Shown: positions 46,361 to 54,163 of the stretch, piece by piece
How positions within the stretch are numbered: position 1 is the first letter of the stretch
Layout: each line of letters starts with the position of its first letter
Source: Alphaproteobacteria bacterium
GTDB lineage: Bacteria > Pseudomonadota > Alphaproteobacteria > Micropepsales > Micropepsaceae
DNA: 64,000 bases
Assembly (NCBI GenBank): GCA_021325375.1
Contig: JAJPHG010000007.1
Location: 124,001-188,000, forward strand
Reading direction: 5' to 3'
Notes under the pieces: generated by a model
What the model saw: the letters and a program-made list of their open reading frames with translations, nothing else
Database searches by the model: none
What the model was told of the DNA's origin: nothing
Translations under genes and position numbers: made by a program

Positions 46361-46809
46361 TTCACGCGGAGACGCGGAGGTCGCGGAGTGGCGGATTCGG
46401 GCCGCGCATTGGACGATGTGACAGGCGAGATCGTTGATGCAGCGCTCAAGCTGCATAGCGCGCTTGGTCCTGGATTGCTCGAGTCCGTTTACGAAATCGT
46501 GCTCTGTCGCGATTTGCAGCGGCGTGGATTGTCCGTAGAACGGCAAAAGGCGGTACCATTTGAGTATGATGGGCTACGGTTTGACGAGGGGTTGCGCATC
46601 GACCTCTTAGTCGATGCGCGAGTTGTTGTTGAGATCAAATCGGTCGAAAAGCACGCCATCGTGCACGCGAAGCAAGTGCTGACTTATCTACGTCTTTTGA
46701 AGCTGCCCGTAGGCTTGCTGATAAATTTCGGTGCGCCGACATTGAAGGAAGGCTTGCAGCGGATCGTAAACGGCTTGCCCAACTCCGCGTCTCCGCGTCT
46801 CCGCGTGAA
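46361..46809 (+). mobile_element. Putative GxxExxY-nuclease element bounded by ACGCGGAG arms
   Basis: The left arm (46361-46387, TTCACGCGGAGACGCGGAGG...) and right arm (46783-46809, CTCCGCGTCTCCGCGTCTCC...) are inverted copies of the inner arms found in the non-coding units at 21935, 29166 and 53335. Here they enclose the nuclease gene instead of a 10-30 bp loop. No target-site duplication was verified. Treating it as a mobile unit is an inference. Confidence 0.45.
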
Positions 46810-46861
46810 CCAACGCAGCAACGGTCAGGCTCCTCTCTCGACAAGGGAGACGAAAGAATGA
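46388..46861 (+). CDS. GxxExxY protein, PD-(D/E)XK nuclease superfamily
   Basis: Protein of 157 residues. The name-giving motif is G29-L-L-E32-S-V-Y35, followed by a PD-(D/E)XK-type core: D72 in RIDLLVD, E82-I-K84 in VVVEIKSVE and Q96 in HAKQVLTYLRLL. Function in the family is unknown; nuclease activity is predicted from the fold. The GTG start and its GGAG ribosome-binding site lie in the left repeat arm, and residues about 132-141 (NSASPRLRVN) are encoded by the right arm. The reading frame then runs on to overlap the ribD ATG by 4 bases. It interrupts the usual nrdR-ribD neighbourhood. Confidence 0.8.
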   Translation: MADSGRALDDVTGEIVDAALKLHSALGPGLLESVYEIVLCRDLQRRGLSVERQKAVPFEYDGLRFDEGLRIDLLVDARVVVEIKSVEKHAIVHAKQVLTYLRLLKLPVGLLINFGAPTLKEGLQRIVNGLPNSASPRLRVNQRSNGQAPLSTRETKE

Positions 46862-47931
46862 CCGACCTCCTCCACATGCGTCATGCGCTTGCGCTCGCGG
46901 GACGGGCGCTGGGCACGACCGCGCCCAATCCCGCCGTCGGCTGCGTGATCGTGAAGGACGAGCGCGTCGTCGGACGCGGGTGGACACAGGTCGGCGGGCG
47001 GCCGCATGCGGAGACGATAGCGCTGGCACAGGCGGGCGAGGCGGCGCGGGGCGCGACGGCTTACGTGACGCTGGAACCTTGCGCGCATCAGGGCCAGACG
47101 CCGCCTTGCGCGAATGCGCTGATCCAAGCCGGCATCGCGCGCGTGGTCGTGGCCGTGGAGGATCCCGATCCGCGCGTCTGCGGCAAAGGCATCGCCATGC
47201 TCTGGGATGCCGACATCGAGGTCGCGAGCGGCGTGCTGGAGCACGAGGCGGCACTCATCAACCAGGGCTTCTTCCTGCGCGTGAAGGAAGAGCGTCCCCT
47301 CGTCACGCTCAAGATCGCCGCGAGCCTCGACGGCAAGACCGCGACCGTCTCGGGCCAGAGCAAATGGATCACCGGGCCTGAGGCGCGGCGGCACGGCCAT
47401 TTGCTGCGCGCCCGGCACGACGCGATCCTTGTGGGCGTCGAGACCGCGCTCGCCGACGATCCGGAGCTCACCTGCCGCATCGCGGGTCTGGAAGACCGCT
47501 CGCCGCTGCGCATCGTGCTCGACACGCGGCTCAGGCTGCCCGAGACCTCCAAGCTCGTGAAGACGGCCAAGCAGATCCCCACCCTCGTGTTCACAGCCAT
47601 CGACGGGCGGCTGGGCGATGCCGAGGTCGTGCGCGTCGCGCGCGACGCCCGCGGACGGCCGGACGTGGGCGCGGTGCTGAAGGCGCTTGCCCGGCGCGGC
47701 ATCACGCGGCTCCTGGTCGAAGGCGGGGCGAGCGTGCATGCGGCGTTCCTGGACCGGGGCCTCGCCGACCGGCTGGAGGTCTTTCGCGCGCCCCTGGTCC
47801 TGGGCGCGTCGGGAAAGAGCGCGGTGGACGCCCTGGCGGCCTTCGATCTTGACGAAGCGTCCCGCTTCGTTTCGCTGGGCAGGCGCGCGCTCGGCGCCGA
47901 TCTTCTGGAATCCTTCGCGGCCAAAGCCTAA
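46858..47931 (+). CDS. ribD: Bifunctional diaminohydroxyphosphoribosylaminopyrimidine deaminase / reductase
   Basis: Protein of 357 residues. The N-terminal deaminase domain (1-145) has the zinc motif HAETIAL and PCAHQGQTPPC. The C-terminal reductase domain begins near 148 (RPLVTLKIAASLDGKTA, SKWITGPEARRHGHLLRARHDAILVG, LLVEGGASVHAAFL). It performs the second and third steps of riboflavin synthesis. The ATG overlaps the GxxExxY stop, but an AAGGGAGACGAAAGA leader sits just upstream, so it can be translated independently. No FMN riboswitch is visible. Confidence 0.95.
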   Translation: MTDLLHMRHALALAGRALGTTAPNPAVGCVIVKDERVVGRGWTQVGGRPHAETIALAQAGEAARGATAYVTLEPCAHQGQTPPCANALIQAGIARVVVAVEDPDPRVCGKGIAMLWDADIEVASGVLEHEAALINQGFFLRVKEERPLVTLKIAASLDGKTATVSGQSKWITGPEARRHGHLLRARHDAILVGVETALADDPELTCRIAGLEDRSPLRIVLDTRLRLPETSKLVKTAKQIPTLVFTAIDGRLGDAEVVRVARDARGRPDVGAVLKALARRGITRLLVEGGASVHAAFLDRGLADRLEVFRAPLVLGASGKSAVDALAAFDLDEASRFVSLGRRALGADLLESFAAKA

Positions 47932-47940
47932 AAGGACGCC

Positions 47941-48534
47941 ATGTTCACCGGAATCGTCACCGACGTCGGCAAGGTGCGCCATGTGGAGAAGCGCGGCGAC
48001 ACCCATATCGTGATCGCCACCCGTTACGACGTCTCGGCGATCGAAAGCGGCGCGTCGATCGCCTGCGCGGGCGCCTGCATGACCGTCGTCGACAAGGGCT
48101 CGGCCAAGGATCGCTGGTTCGCGTTCACCGCCTCGGGCGAGACGCTGTCCAAGACGACGCTGGGTACCTGGAAGGTTGGCGACATGGTCAATCTCGAGCG
48201 GCCGATGCGCGTCGGCGACGAGTTCGGCGGCCACATCGTCACCGGCCATGTCGACGCGGTGGCCGAGATCGTGGGCGCGGAGCCGGAAGGCGAGTCGCTC
48301 AGGCTCACCTTCGAAGTGCCGGTGAAGTTCGCCAAGCTCATAGCCCCCAAGGGCTCGGTCGCGCTCGACGGCGTGTCGCTGACCGTCAACGACGTCACCG
48401 GGCCGCGCTTCGGCGTCAACATCATCCCGCACACAAGGAAGGTCACGACCTTCGGCCGCGCCAAGCCGGGCATGAAGGTCAATTTCGAGGTCGATCTCCT
48501 GGCGCGCTATGTCTCGCGGCTGGTGAAGCCATGA
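47941..48534 (+). CDS. ribE: Riboflavin synthase alpha subunit
   Basis: Protein of 197 residues built of two similar lumazine-binding domains: MFTGIVTDVGKVRHVEKRGD...SIACAGACMTVVDKG, and GHIVTGHVDAVAEIVGAEPEG...SVALDGVSLTVNDVTG. It catalyses dismutation of 6,7-dimethyl-8-ribityllumazine to riboflavin. Starts 9 bp after ribD and ends in a 4-base overlap with ribB. Confidence 0.95.
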   Translation: MFTGIVTDVGKVRHVEKRGDTHIVIATRYDVSAIESGASIACAGACMTVVDKGSAKDRWFAFTASGETLSKTTLGTWKVGDMVNLERPMRVGDEFGGHIVTGHVDAVAEIVGAEPEGESLRLTFEVPVKFAKLIAPKGSVALDGVSLTVNDVTGPRFGVNIIPHTRKVTTFGRAKPGMKVNFEVDLLARYVSRLVKP

Positions 48535-49649
48535 ACGTGCCCGTCTTCCACGACTACATCGCCGAGATCGAGGACGTGATCGAGGCCGCGCGCAACGGCA
48601 AGATGTTCATCCTCATCGATGCCGAGGACCGCGAGAACGAGGGCGACCTCGTCATCCCCGCGCAGATGTGCACGCCCGATTCCGTGAACTTCATGGCGAA
48701 GTACGGCCGCGGCCTCATCTGCCTGGCGCTGACGCAGGAACGCGCGCAGGCGCTCAAGATCCCCATGATGACGCCGGTCAACGGCACGCCGAACCAGACC
48801 GCGTTCACCGTCTCGATCGAGGCGAAGGAGGGCATCTCCACCGGCATCTCGGCGCACGACCGCGCGCATACGATCTCGGTCGCCATCGACGCGACCAAGG
48901 GCCCCAACGACATCGTCTCGCCCGGCCACGTCTTCCCGCTGGTCGCCCGCCACGGCGGCGCGCTGGTGCGCGCGGGCCACACCGAAGCCTCGGTCGACAT
49001 CGCGCGGCTCGCGGGGCTGACGCCGGCCGGCGTGATCTGCGAGATCATGAACGACGACGGCACGATGGCGCGGCTGCCCGATCTCGTGCAGTTCGCCCAG
49101 CACCACAATCTCAAGATCGGCACCATCGCCGATCTCATCGCCTATCGCCGCAAATACGACCACTTCGTCAAGCGCCGCATCGAGGTGCCGTTCGAGAGCC
49201 ATAATGGCGGCGCCTGGAAGATGATCGTCTTCGTCAACGAGCTCGACTATGCCGAGCATATCGCGCTGGTGAAGGGCGACATCACCACGCCCGAGCCGGT
49301 GCTGGTGCGCATGCACGCGATCAATATCTTCTCCGACATGCTGGCGTGGAAGAGCTATGTGCCCGATACGCTGGGCGAGGCGATGCGCATCGTGGCCGAG
49401 AAGGGCCGCGGCGTCGTCGTGGTCTTGCGCCAGACCAGGCCCACCTTCGTCACCGACGTGCTGGCGCGGCGCGCTGAGGACGACGTCGACCGCAGGCGGG
49501 TGAAGGAATACGGCGTCGGCGCGCAGATCCTGCTCGATCTCGGCGTCAAGGACATGATCCTTTTGACCGACACGCCGGAGAAGAAGATCGTGGCGCTGGA
49601 CGGCTACGGCCTCGACATCGTAGGCACCCATGCGATCCGCGGGAAATGA
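48531..49649 (+). CDS. ribB: 3,4-dihydroxy-2-butanone-4-phosphate synthase with degenerate GTP cyclohydrolase II domain
   Basis: Protein of 372 residues. The N-terminal RibB domain (1-205) is intact: DAEDRENEGDLVIPAQ, GISAHDRAHTI, GHVFPLVARHGG and GHTEASVDIARLAG. The C-terminal half aligns with RibA but lacks its catalytic parts: the three zinc-binding Cys are absent (VRMHAINIFSDMLAWKSY) and the QEGRGIG-type loop is missing. Such RibBX fusions are known in alphaproteobacteria. A separate GTP cyclohydrolase II must therefore exist elsewhere in the genome. Confidence 0.92.
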   Translation: MNVPVFHDYIAEIEDVIEAARNGKMFILIDAEDRENEGDLVIPAQMCTPDSVNFMAKYGRGLICLALTQERAQALKIPMMTPVNGTPNQTAFTVSIEAKEGISTGISAHDRAHTISVAIDATKGPNDIVSPGHVFPLVARHGGALVRAGHTEASVDIARLAGLTPAGVICEIMNDDGTMARLPDLVQFAQHHNLKIGTIADLIAYRRKYDHFVKRRIEVPFESHNGGAWKMIVFVNELDYAEHIALVKGDITTPEPVLVRMHAINIFSDMLAWKSYVPDTLGEAMRIVAEKGRGVVVVLRQTRPTFVTDVLARRAEDDVDRRRVKEYGVGAQILLDLGVKDMILLTDTPEKKIVALDGYGLDIVGTHAIRGK

Positions 49650-50086
49650 CCATGCCCAAGATTCTCATCGTCGAATCCCGCTACTACGACGACATCGCGA
49701 CCTCGCTGCTCGACGGCGCGACCGCGGCGCTGGAGCTGGCGCGCGCGCAGTTCGAGCGCATCACGGTCACCGGCGCGCTCGAGATCCCGCCCGCGATCCT
49801 CTTCGCCTCGCAGGGCGACAAGGGCTATGACGGCTATGTCGCGCTCGGCTGCGTCATCCGCGGCGAGACGTTCCATTTCGACATCGTCGCCGGCGAAAGC
49901 GCGCGCGGGCTGATGGACCTCGGCCTCGATCACGGATTGTGCGTCGGCAACGGCATCCTCACCGTCGAGGACGAGCGCCAGGCCGAGGTGCGGGCGCGGC
50001 GCGACGGGGGAGACAAAGGCGGCGACGCGGCGCGCGCCTGCCTGTCGCTGATCGAGGTCCGCAGCCGCTTCGCGAGCGGGCGATGA
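49646..50086 (+). CDS. ribH: 6,7-dimethyl-8-ribityllumazine synthase
   Basis: Protein of 146 residues of the lumazine synthase family: ILIVESRYYDDIA, ITVTGALEIPPAIL, GYVALGCVIRGETFHFDIV (active-site strand and His) and GNGILTVEDERQA. It condenses the RibD and RibB products. Overlaps the ribB stop by 4 bases and the nusB start by 4 bases; the ATG at 49652 is an alternative start. Confidence 0.95.
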   Translation: MTMPKILIVESRYYDDIATSLLDGATAALELARAQFERITVTGALEIPPAILFASQGDKGYDGYVALGCVIRGETFHFDIVAGESARGLMDLGLDHGLCVGNGILTVEDERQAEVRARRDGGDKGGDAARACLSLIEVRSRFASGR

Positions 50087-50568
50087 ACGACCGCGCCACG
50101 CGCAGCGGCGCCCGCCTGGCCGCGGTGCAGGCGCTCTATCAGATGGAGCTGACAGGCCAGGGCGCCGACGAGGCCGTGTTCGAGTTCGTCGAGCACCGCT
50201 TCGGCCGCGAGCCCGAGACCGGCATGGCGGGCGGCATCGACGAGGACTTCTTCGCCCGCCTGGTGCGCGGCGTGCCCGAGCACCAGGTGGAGGTCGACGA
50301 CGGCATCGCCAAGGTGCTCAGCGCCGACTGGCGCCTGTCGCGCATCGATTCCATCCTGCGCGCGATCCTGCGCGCCGCCGCGTTCGAGCTCATCTCCGCC
50401 AAGGACGTGCCGGCCAAGGCCGTGATCGACGTATATGTCGATGTCGCCCACGCCTTCTTCACCGGCGACGAGCCGAGCTTCGTCAATGCCGCGCTCGACC
50501 GCCTTGCGCGAGCCAAGCGCGCCCCCGAATTCGGCGAGGTCCCGCCCGATGACGAGCTCCAGTTTTAA
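50083..50568 (+). CDS. nusB: Transcription antitermination factor NusB
   Basis: All-helical protein of 161 residues: SGARLAAVQALYQMELTG (N-terminal helix), VLSADWRLSRIDSILRAILRAAAFEL and KAVIDVYVDVAHAFFTGDEPSFVNAALDRLAR. It works with NusE (S10) on boxA RNA in rRNA antitermination. It starts in the ATGA overlap with ribH, the usual arrangement. Normally thiL follows closely; here about 1.1 kb with two small membrane-protein genes is interposed. Confidence 0.95.
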   Translation: MNDRATRSGARLAAVQALYQMELTGQGADEAVFEFVEHRFGREPETGMAGGIDEDFFARLVRGVPEHQVEVDDGIAKVLSADWRLSRIDSILRAILRAAAFELISAKDVPAKAVIDVYVDVAHAFFTGDEPSFVNAALDRLARAKRAPEFGEVPPDDELQF

Positions 50569-50838
50569 CACCTCGAACCGACATGATTCTACACTAAATT
50601 TTTTGTTATATCTACCTCGCGAGATAAGCCAGCCGGAGCCGGCCCGCGCTGTCGCAGGCGACCCTCCTGGAACAGGGGGACTGTTCGTAAGTCACGGAAA
50701 AAGAAGGACTCTTGACATTTACCATGATGTGGGGAAACTCCGTTGCACCAGCCGCATTGACAACTTCTGCGTGTCAAATAATGTCGCAAAGCGAACACAA
50801 TCGAATCTGTCGAGTTCGTGGGCGGGGGCCATGCGCGC

Positions 50839-51342
50839 ATGTTGGGGGCGTTACAATCATACATTTGGCAATTGACGGCAGATGCGGGCGCGTTGATCGA
50901 AAGAATATTCGTATCGATGAAAACGCCTCAGCCCTGCCAATATTGGGCAATTTTTGGCGTCACCGCATTGACGACAGTCGCTATCGGCGTATTGCGGAAC
51001 TACTACCAGGAACGTCCCAGAACACATTGGTACGGCGAGGTGTCGGTCGATCTCTATGGAGCCGGCTTCGCTCTCGTCACGACCACGCTCGCATTGGCAT
51101 GGTGCCGAGGAATAAATCCATTCGTGACATCGCTTATTCCGGGACAATCACCGGGATGGTCCTTCGTCTATTTGGCGGCGACGGTGCTTGGATTGCAGGC
51201 GAGCTCCAGCCAAGTCGGGGCGCTGCTGAGGAACGAAGCGGACGGAATTTCGTTATTAGATCGTCTGACGGCGCGGCTTTCTTTCGCGTTGGGTGTGGTT
51301 GTTTTGGCGGAGGCGTCGGCCTTCGCTGTCATTCATGCCTAA
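50839..51342 (+). CDS. Small membrane protein, unknown (insert between nusB and thiL)
   Basis: Protein of 167 residues from the ATG at 50839, with alternatives GTG 50818 and ATG 50917 (MKTPQPCQYWAIF). It has about four hydrophobic segments (YWAIFGVTALTTVAIGVL, GAGFALVTTTLALAW, FVYLAATVLGLQASS, LSFALGVVVLAEASAFAVI) with short loops. Base composition is visibly lower in GC than the rib genes before it, which suggests acquisition. No family recognised. The second small membrane gene follows 16 bp later. Confidence 0.55.
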   Translation: MLGALQSYIWQLTADAGALIERIFVSMKTPQPCQYWAIFGVTALTTVAIGVLRNYYQERPRTHWYGEVSVDLYGAGFALVTTTLALAWCRGINPFVTSLIPGQSPGWSFVYLAATVLGLQASSSQVGALLRNEADGISLLDRLTARLSFALGVVVLAEASAFAVIHA

Positions 51343-51358
51343 AAGCGGGAGGAACAGG

Positions 51359-51535
51359 ATGACGGGCGTTCTTAGATTTATCGCGCTTTGCGGCCTCTTC
51401 GTCGTAGTGCTTGTTGCTGTCCCATTTGTTCTTTTTCAAGCAAACAACAATCACGAGATTCCCATCGTCCTCGGCATTGTGCTTGTCGTCTGCATGCTCT
51501 TGTTGCTTCCGAAAAGGAAGGCGACAAACGATTAG
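51359..51535 (+). CDS. Small two-helix membrane protein (58 aa)
   Basis: A 58-residue protein with two transmembrane helices (FIALCGLFVVVLVAVPFVLF and IPIVLGIVLVVCMLLLL) and a short basic tail (PKRKATND). A GGAGG sits 5-6 bases before its ATG. Co-transcription with the preceding membrane protein is likely. It resembles the many small LapA/DUF-type two-helix proteins in general shape, but I cannot assign a family. Confidence 0.55.
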   Translation: MTGVLRFIALCGLFVVVLVAVPFVLFQANNNHEIPIVLGIVLVVCMLLLLPKRKATND

Positions 51536-51686
51536 CGAAATTGAATGGCGTGTCGGCCGCGCTGCGGAAATCGTCCATCGAAATTGCCGTGAGCTTTCGG
51601 CCTCGGATCGGGATGTAAGCGCCATATCGCCGATACCTTTACGACGGGTCCTGCCGTAGGATGCACCGGCAACTGTTCCGACCGGG

Positions 51687-52613
51687 CTGTCTCTGTCTGA
51701 GTTCGATCTGATCGCGAAGTACTTCGCGCCGCTGGCCGTGGCGCCCGGCGCGTTCGTGCTGTCGGACGACGCGGCCGTCATTGCGCCGCGCGCCGGCCAC
51801 GACCTCGTGGTGACGACCGACGCGATCGTCGCGGGCGTGGATTTCTTCGCCGACGATCCGCCCGCCACGATCGCGAAGAAGGCGCTGCGCGTGAACCTCT
51901 CCGACCTCGCGGCCAAGGGGGCGGAGCCGTTCGCCTATCTCCTCGTGCTGTCGCTGCCGAGCGTAGACGCGCAATGGCTCGCGGAGTTGGCGCGCGGCCT
52001 GGCGCAGGATCAGGAGACGTTCGCATTGAGTCTGCTCGGCGGCGACATGAGCGCCACGCCGGGGCCGCTTTCCATCACTGTCACCGCGTTCGGTCATGTG
52101 CCGGAAGGAACGATGATCCGCCGCGCGGGTGCCGTGCCCGGCGACGGCGTCTTCGTCACCGGCACGATCGGCGACAGCGGCGGCGGCCTCGCGGCGCGCA
52201 AGGGCGTTCTGCTCGAGCGCTACCTGGTGCCCGAGCCGCCGGTCGCGTTCGGGCCCTCGCTGCGCGGCCTCGCCAGCGCCGCCATCGACGTGTCGGACGG
52301 CCTGCTCGCCGATCTCGGCCATATCGCGCAAGCGTCGGGCGTGCGCATCGCCGTCGAGGCGGAGCGCATCCCCCGCTCGGATGCCCTGCGTGCGCTATGG
52401 GGCGACACGACCGGCGCCATCGTCCGCGCCGCGACCTGCGGCGACGACTACCAGATCGCGTTCACCGCACCGCTCGCGAAGGAAGACGCGATGACGGGTG
52501 CGGGCGTCAGAGTCACGCGCATCGGCCGCGTGGAACAGGGATTAGGTGTCTTGCTCCTCGACGCGCAGGGCCACGAGATCGCGGTGCCCCGGAAAGGCTT
52601 CGCGCATTTTTAG
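51687..52613 (+). CDS. thiL: Thiamine-monophosphate kinase, irregular 5' end
   Basis: ThiL of about 308 residues: SEFDLIAKYFAPLA (N-terminus), LSDDAAVIAP (Mg/ATP Asp pair), VTTDAIVAGVDFF, VNLSDLAAKGAEPFAYLL and AAIDVSDGLLADLGHIA. It phosphorylates thiamine monophosphate to the diphosphate. The conserved N-terminal residues are encoded from about 51696, but the frame is closed by TAG at 51657 and contains no ATG, GTG or TTG until GTG 51738. I place the start at CTG 51687 provisionally. An ATG at 51661 in another frame suggests a one-base frameshift or a sequence error. Confidence 0.8.
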   Translation: MSLSEFDLIAKYFAPLAVAPGAFVLSDDAAVIAPRAGHDLVVTTDAIVAGVDFFADDPPATIAKKALRVNLSDLAAKGAEPFAYLLVLSLPSVDAQWLAELARGLAQDQETFALSLLGGDMSATPGPLSITVTAFGHVPEGTMIRRAGAVPGDGVFVTGTIGDSGGGLAARKGVLLERYLVPEPPVAFGPSLRGLASAAIDVSDGLLADLGHIAQASGVRIAVEAERIPRSDALRALWGDTTGAIVRAATCGDDYQIAFTAPLAKEDAMTGAGVRVTRIGRVEQGLGVLLLDAQGHEIAVPRKGFAHF

Positions 52614-52815
52614 TTTCCTCTCCCCTTGAGGGAGAGGACGCGAAATCTTGCACTTAACGGAGCGCAGCGCAGTTAAGTGCTTAGATTTCGCTGGTGAGGA
52701 GAGATTACTTGCGACCGCAAAACTCACCCCTCACCTGAAAAATCAAGAGCTTGGTCTTCGCTGCGCTCAGCCCAAACCCATGTTTTTTCTTCCTCTCCCT
52801 CAAGGGGAGAGGAAA
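52614..52815 (+). repeat. Palindromic repeat unit, CCTCTCCCCTTGAG variant
   Basis: TTTCCTCTCCCCTTGAG (52614-52630) has a perfect reverse complement at 52799-52815. Inside is a strong CACTTAAC...GTTAAGTG hairpin with a GGAGCGCAGCGC loop and a GAAATCT/AGATTTC pair. Total length is 202 bp, the longest unit. It begins right after the thiL stop. Confidence 0.85.
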
Positions 52816-52857
52816 GGAAGTAACCCTTCCTTAGCCATGATTTGCGACTCTGGCCCG

Positions 52858-53331
52858 ATGCGCAGACTGGCCGTCGCTCTCGCCCTGCTCACCTTCCCCG
52901 CCTTCGCGGCCGATGCGCCGAAGAAGGCGGAGGAGCCGGGCACCCATGTGGAGATGCCGTTCCTCATCGCGCCGATGAGCCAGGACGGCAAGCTCGTGGG
53001 CTATGCCTATATCTCGACCAAGCTCGTCTCGTCCTCGCCGCCGGCCTCGGTGGAGATCCGCGACAAGCTCGCCTTCATCCAGGACGCCTTCGTGCGCGAC
53101 GTCAATTCGGCGCCGATCGGCAAGGCGAACGATCCCAGGAGCGTCGACACCGCGCTGCTCGCCGACCGCCTGATCGCCGACGCGCGCCGCATCGTCGGCG
53201 CGGCGAAGGTCGTGAGCATCACCTTCAAGCAGATCCAGTTCGCGCCGCTCCATCCCAACGCCTCGACTGACGACGGCGTAGCACCCCCGGAACGCGCGCC
53301 GCAGCAGCCGGCGGCGCCGGCCCCGAAATAG
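52858..53331 (+). CDS. Secreted protein of unknown function
   Basis: Protein of 157 residues with a signal peptide (1-18, FPAFAAD), a compact domain (about 30-135: HVEMPFLIAPMSQDGKLVGYAYISTKL, VEIRDKLAFIQDAFVRDVN, ADRLIADARRIVGAAKVVSITFKQIQF) and a Pro/Ala-rich tail. The pattern of a secreted domain with paired strands and a long helix is reminiscent of FliL-like periplasmic domains, but I cannot assign it. An in-frame ATG at 52837 would add seven residues. No clear ribosome-binding site for either. Confidence 0.65.
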   Translation: MRRLAVALALLTFPAFAADAPKKAEEPGTHVEMPFLIAPMSQDGKLVGYAYISTKLVSSSPPASVEIRDKLAFIQDAFVRDVNSAPIGKANDPRSVDTALLADRLIADARRIVGAAKVVSITFKQIQFAPLHPNASTDDGVAPPERAPQQPAAPAPK

Positions 53332-53334
53332 AGA

Positions 53335-53512
53335 TGTCATGGCCCGCGACTGCGGGCCACCCAGCTAGGGTCTGCACATTCCGGCAATGTTCACGCGGAG
53401 ACGCGGAGTTCGCGGAGGTTCTTTGCTTCTCCGCGCACTCCGCGTCTCCGCGTGCAATTCTTCGAGACCGGAGCGAAGTCACCTGGGTGGCCCGCAGTCG
53501 CGGGCCATGACA
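53335..53512 (+). repeat. Palindromic repeat unit, GTCATGGCCCGC/ACGCGGAG family
   Basis: Outer arms TGTCATGGCCCGCGACTG and CGCGGGCCATGACA, inner ACGCGGAGACGCGGAG and CTCCGCGTCTCCGCGT. It lies between two convergent genes. Third full copy of the family. Confidence 0.9.
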
Positions 53513-53531
53513 CCGGAGCGGATGGAAAGAA

Positions 53532-54062
53532 CTATTCCTTCCCGTCGACGAAGCTCATCACGTCTTGCGCGCGATGGGCGAGGTCGGCGAGCTCGGCGGG
53601 CATCTCCTCGCCGGATTTGCGCGCCCAGTCGATCAGCGCGCGCGCGAAGGCGGCAAGCTTGGGAGCGGCGGCGATCATCTGCGCCTGGCGCTCGATCTTC
53701 ATCGGATCGAGATCGTATTCGGCGCCCGGCACGCGCCAGCCGCCCCAATCGGTCTCGCCCGTCATGACCACGGGATAGGTTCCGGGGATGGGATGGCGCC
53801 CGCAATCTTCCGTCGACTGCCATTTGTTGCGCGCGCGCGTGACGCGCCAGTGCTCGCTGCCGTTCTGCTTGCGCTCGGGCAGCGGCTCCTCGGACTGCAG
53901 CTCGTCGGCGGTGAATTCGCGGCCCAGGCCGGCGTCGTAATGCACGCGGATCGGCTCGTCCAAGCCTTTGGCCCAGTGCGGCACGACGTGCTCGATCAGC
54001 GCCCAGGTCCCGACCGGCTTCACAAAGACGCGCTGATTCTTGTGAAAAGCTGCTTTGGCCAT
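53532..54062 (-). CDS. Conserved hypothetical protein
   Basis: Soluble protein of 176 residues (MAKAAFHKNQRVFVKPVGTW...). The N-terminal part resembles a small beta-barrel (RVFVKPVGTWALIEHVVPHWA, PIRVHYDAGLGREFTADEL), then HWRVTRARNKWQSTEDCGRHPIPGTYPVV, and a helical C-terminus (QAQMIAAAPKLAAFARALIDWARK). I do not recognise a named family. The start was chosen at 54062; the longer frame begins in the intergenic region. Convergent with the previous gene, divergent from the dehydrogenase cluster. Confidence 0.7.
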   Translation of the reverse strand: MAKAAFHKNQRVFVKPVGTWALIEHVVPHWAKGLDEPIRVHYDAGLGREFTADELQSEEPLPERKQNGSEHWRVTRARNKWQSTEDCGRHPIPGTYPVVMTGETDWGGWRVPGAEYDLDPMKIERQAQMIAAAPKLAAFARALIDWARKSGEEMPAELADLAHRAQDVMSFVDGKE

Positions 54063-54163
54063 AATCGCCGGACCCTGCCTTACCCTTAGGGAACAGTAGA
54101 CTTCCCCCCTTAAGCGGAAGTTAAAATGGGTACCCGCCATTAAATCGCCCTGAGGAACCGCCC

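Noticed and set aside
46810-46857. FMN riboswitch before ribD, and TPP riboswitch before thiL (51536-51690)
   Set aside because: Neither region is large or structured enough, and none of the conserved riboswitch core sequences was recognised.
50757-50784. TTGACA promoter-like sequence upstream of the membrane-protein pair
   Set aside because: The best -10 candidates (AATAAT, TAATGT) are at poor spacing or match weakly, so it was not listed as a feature.
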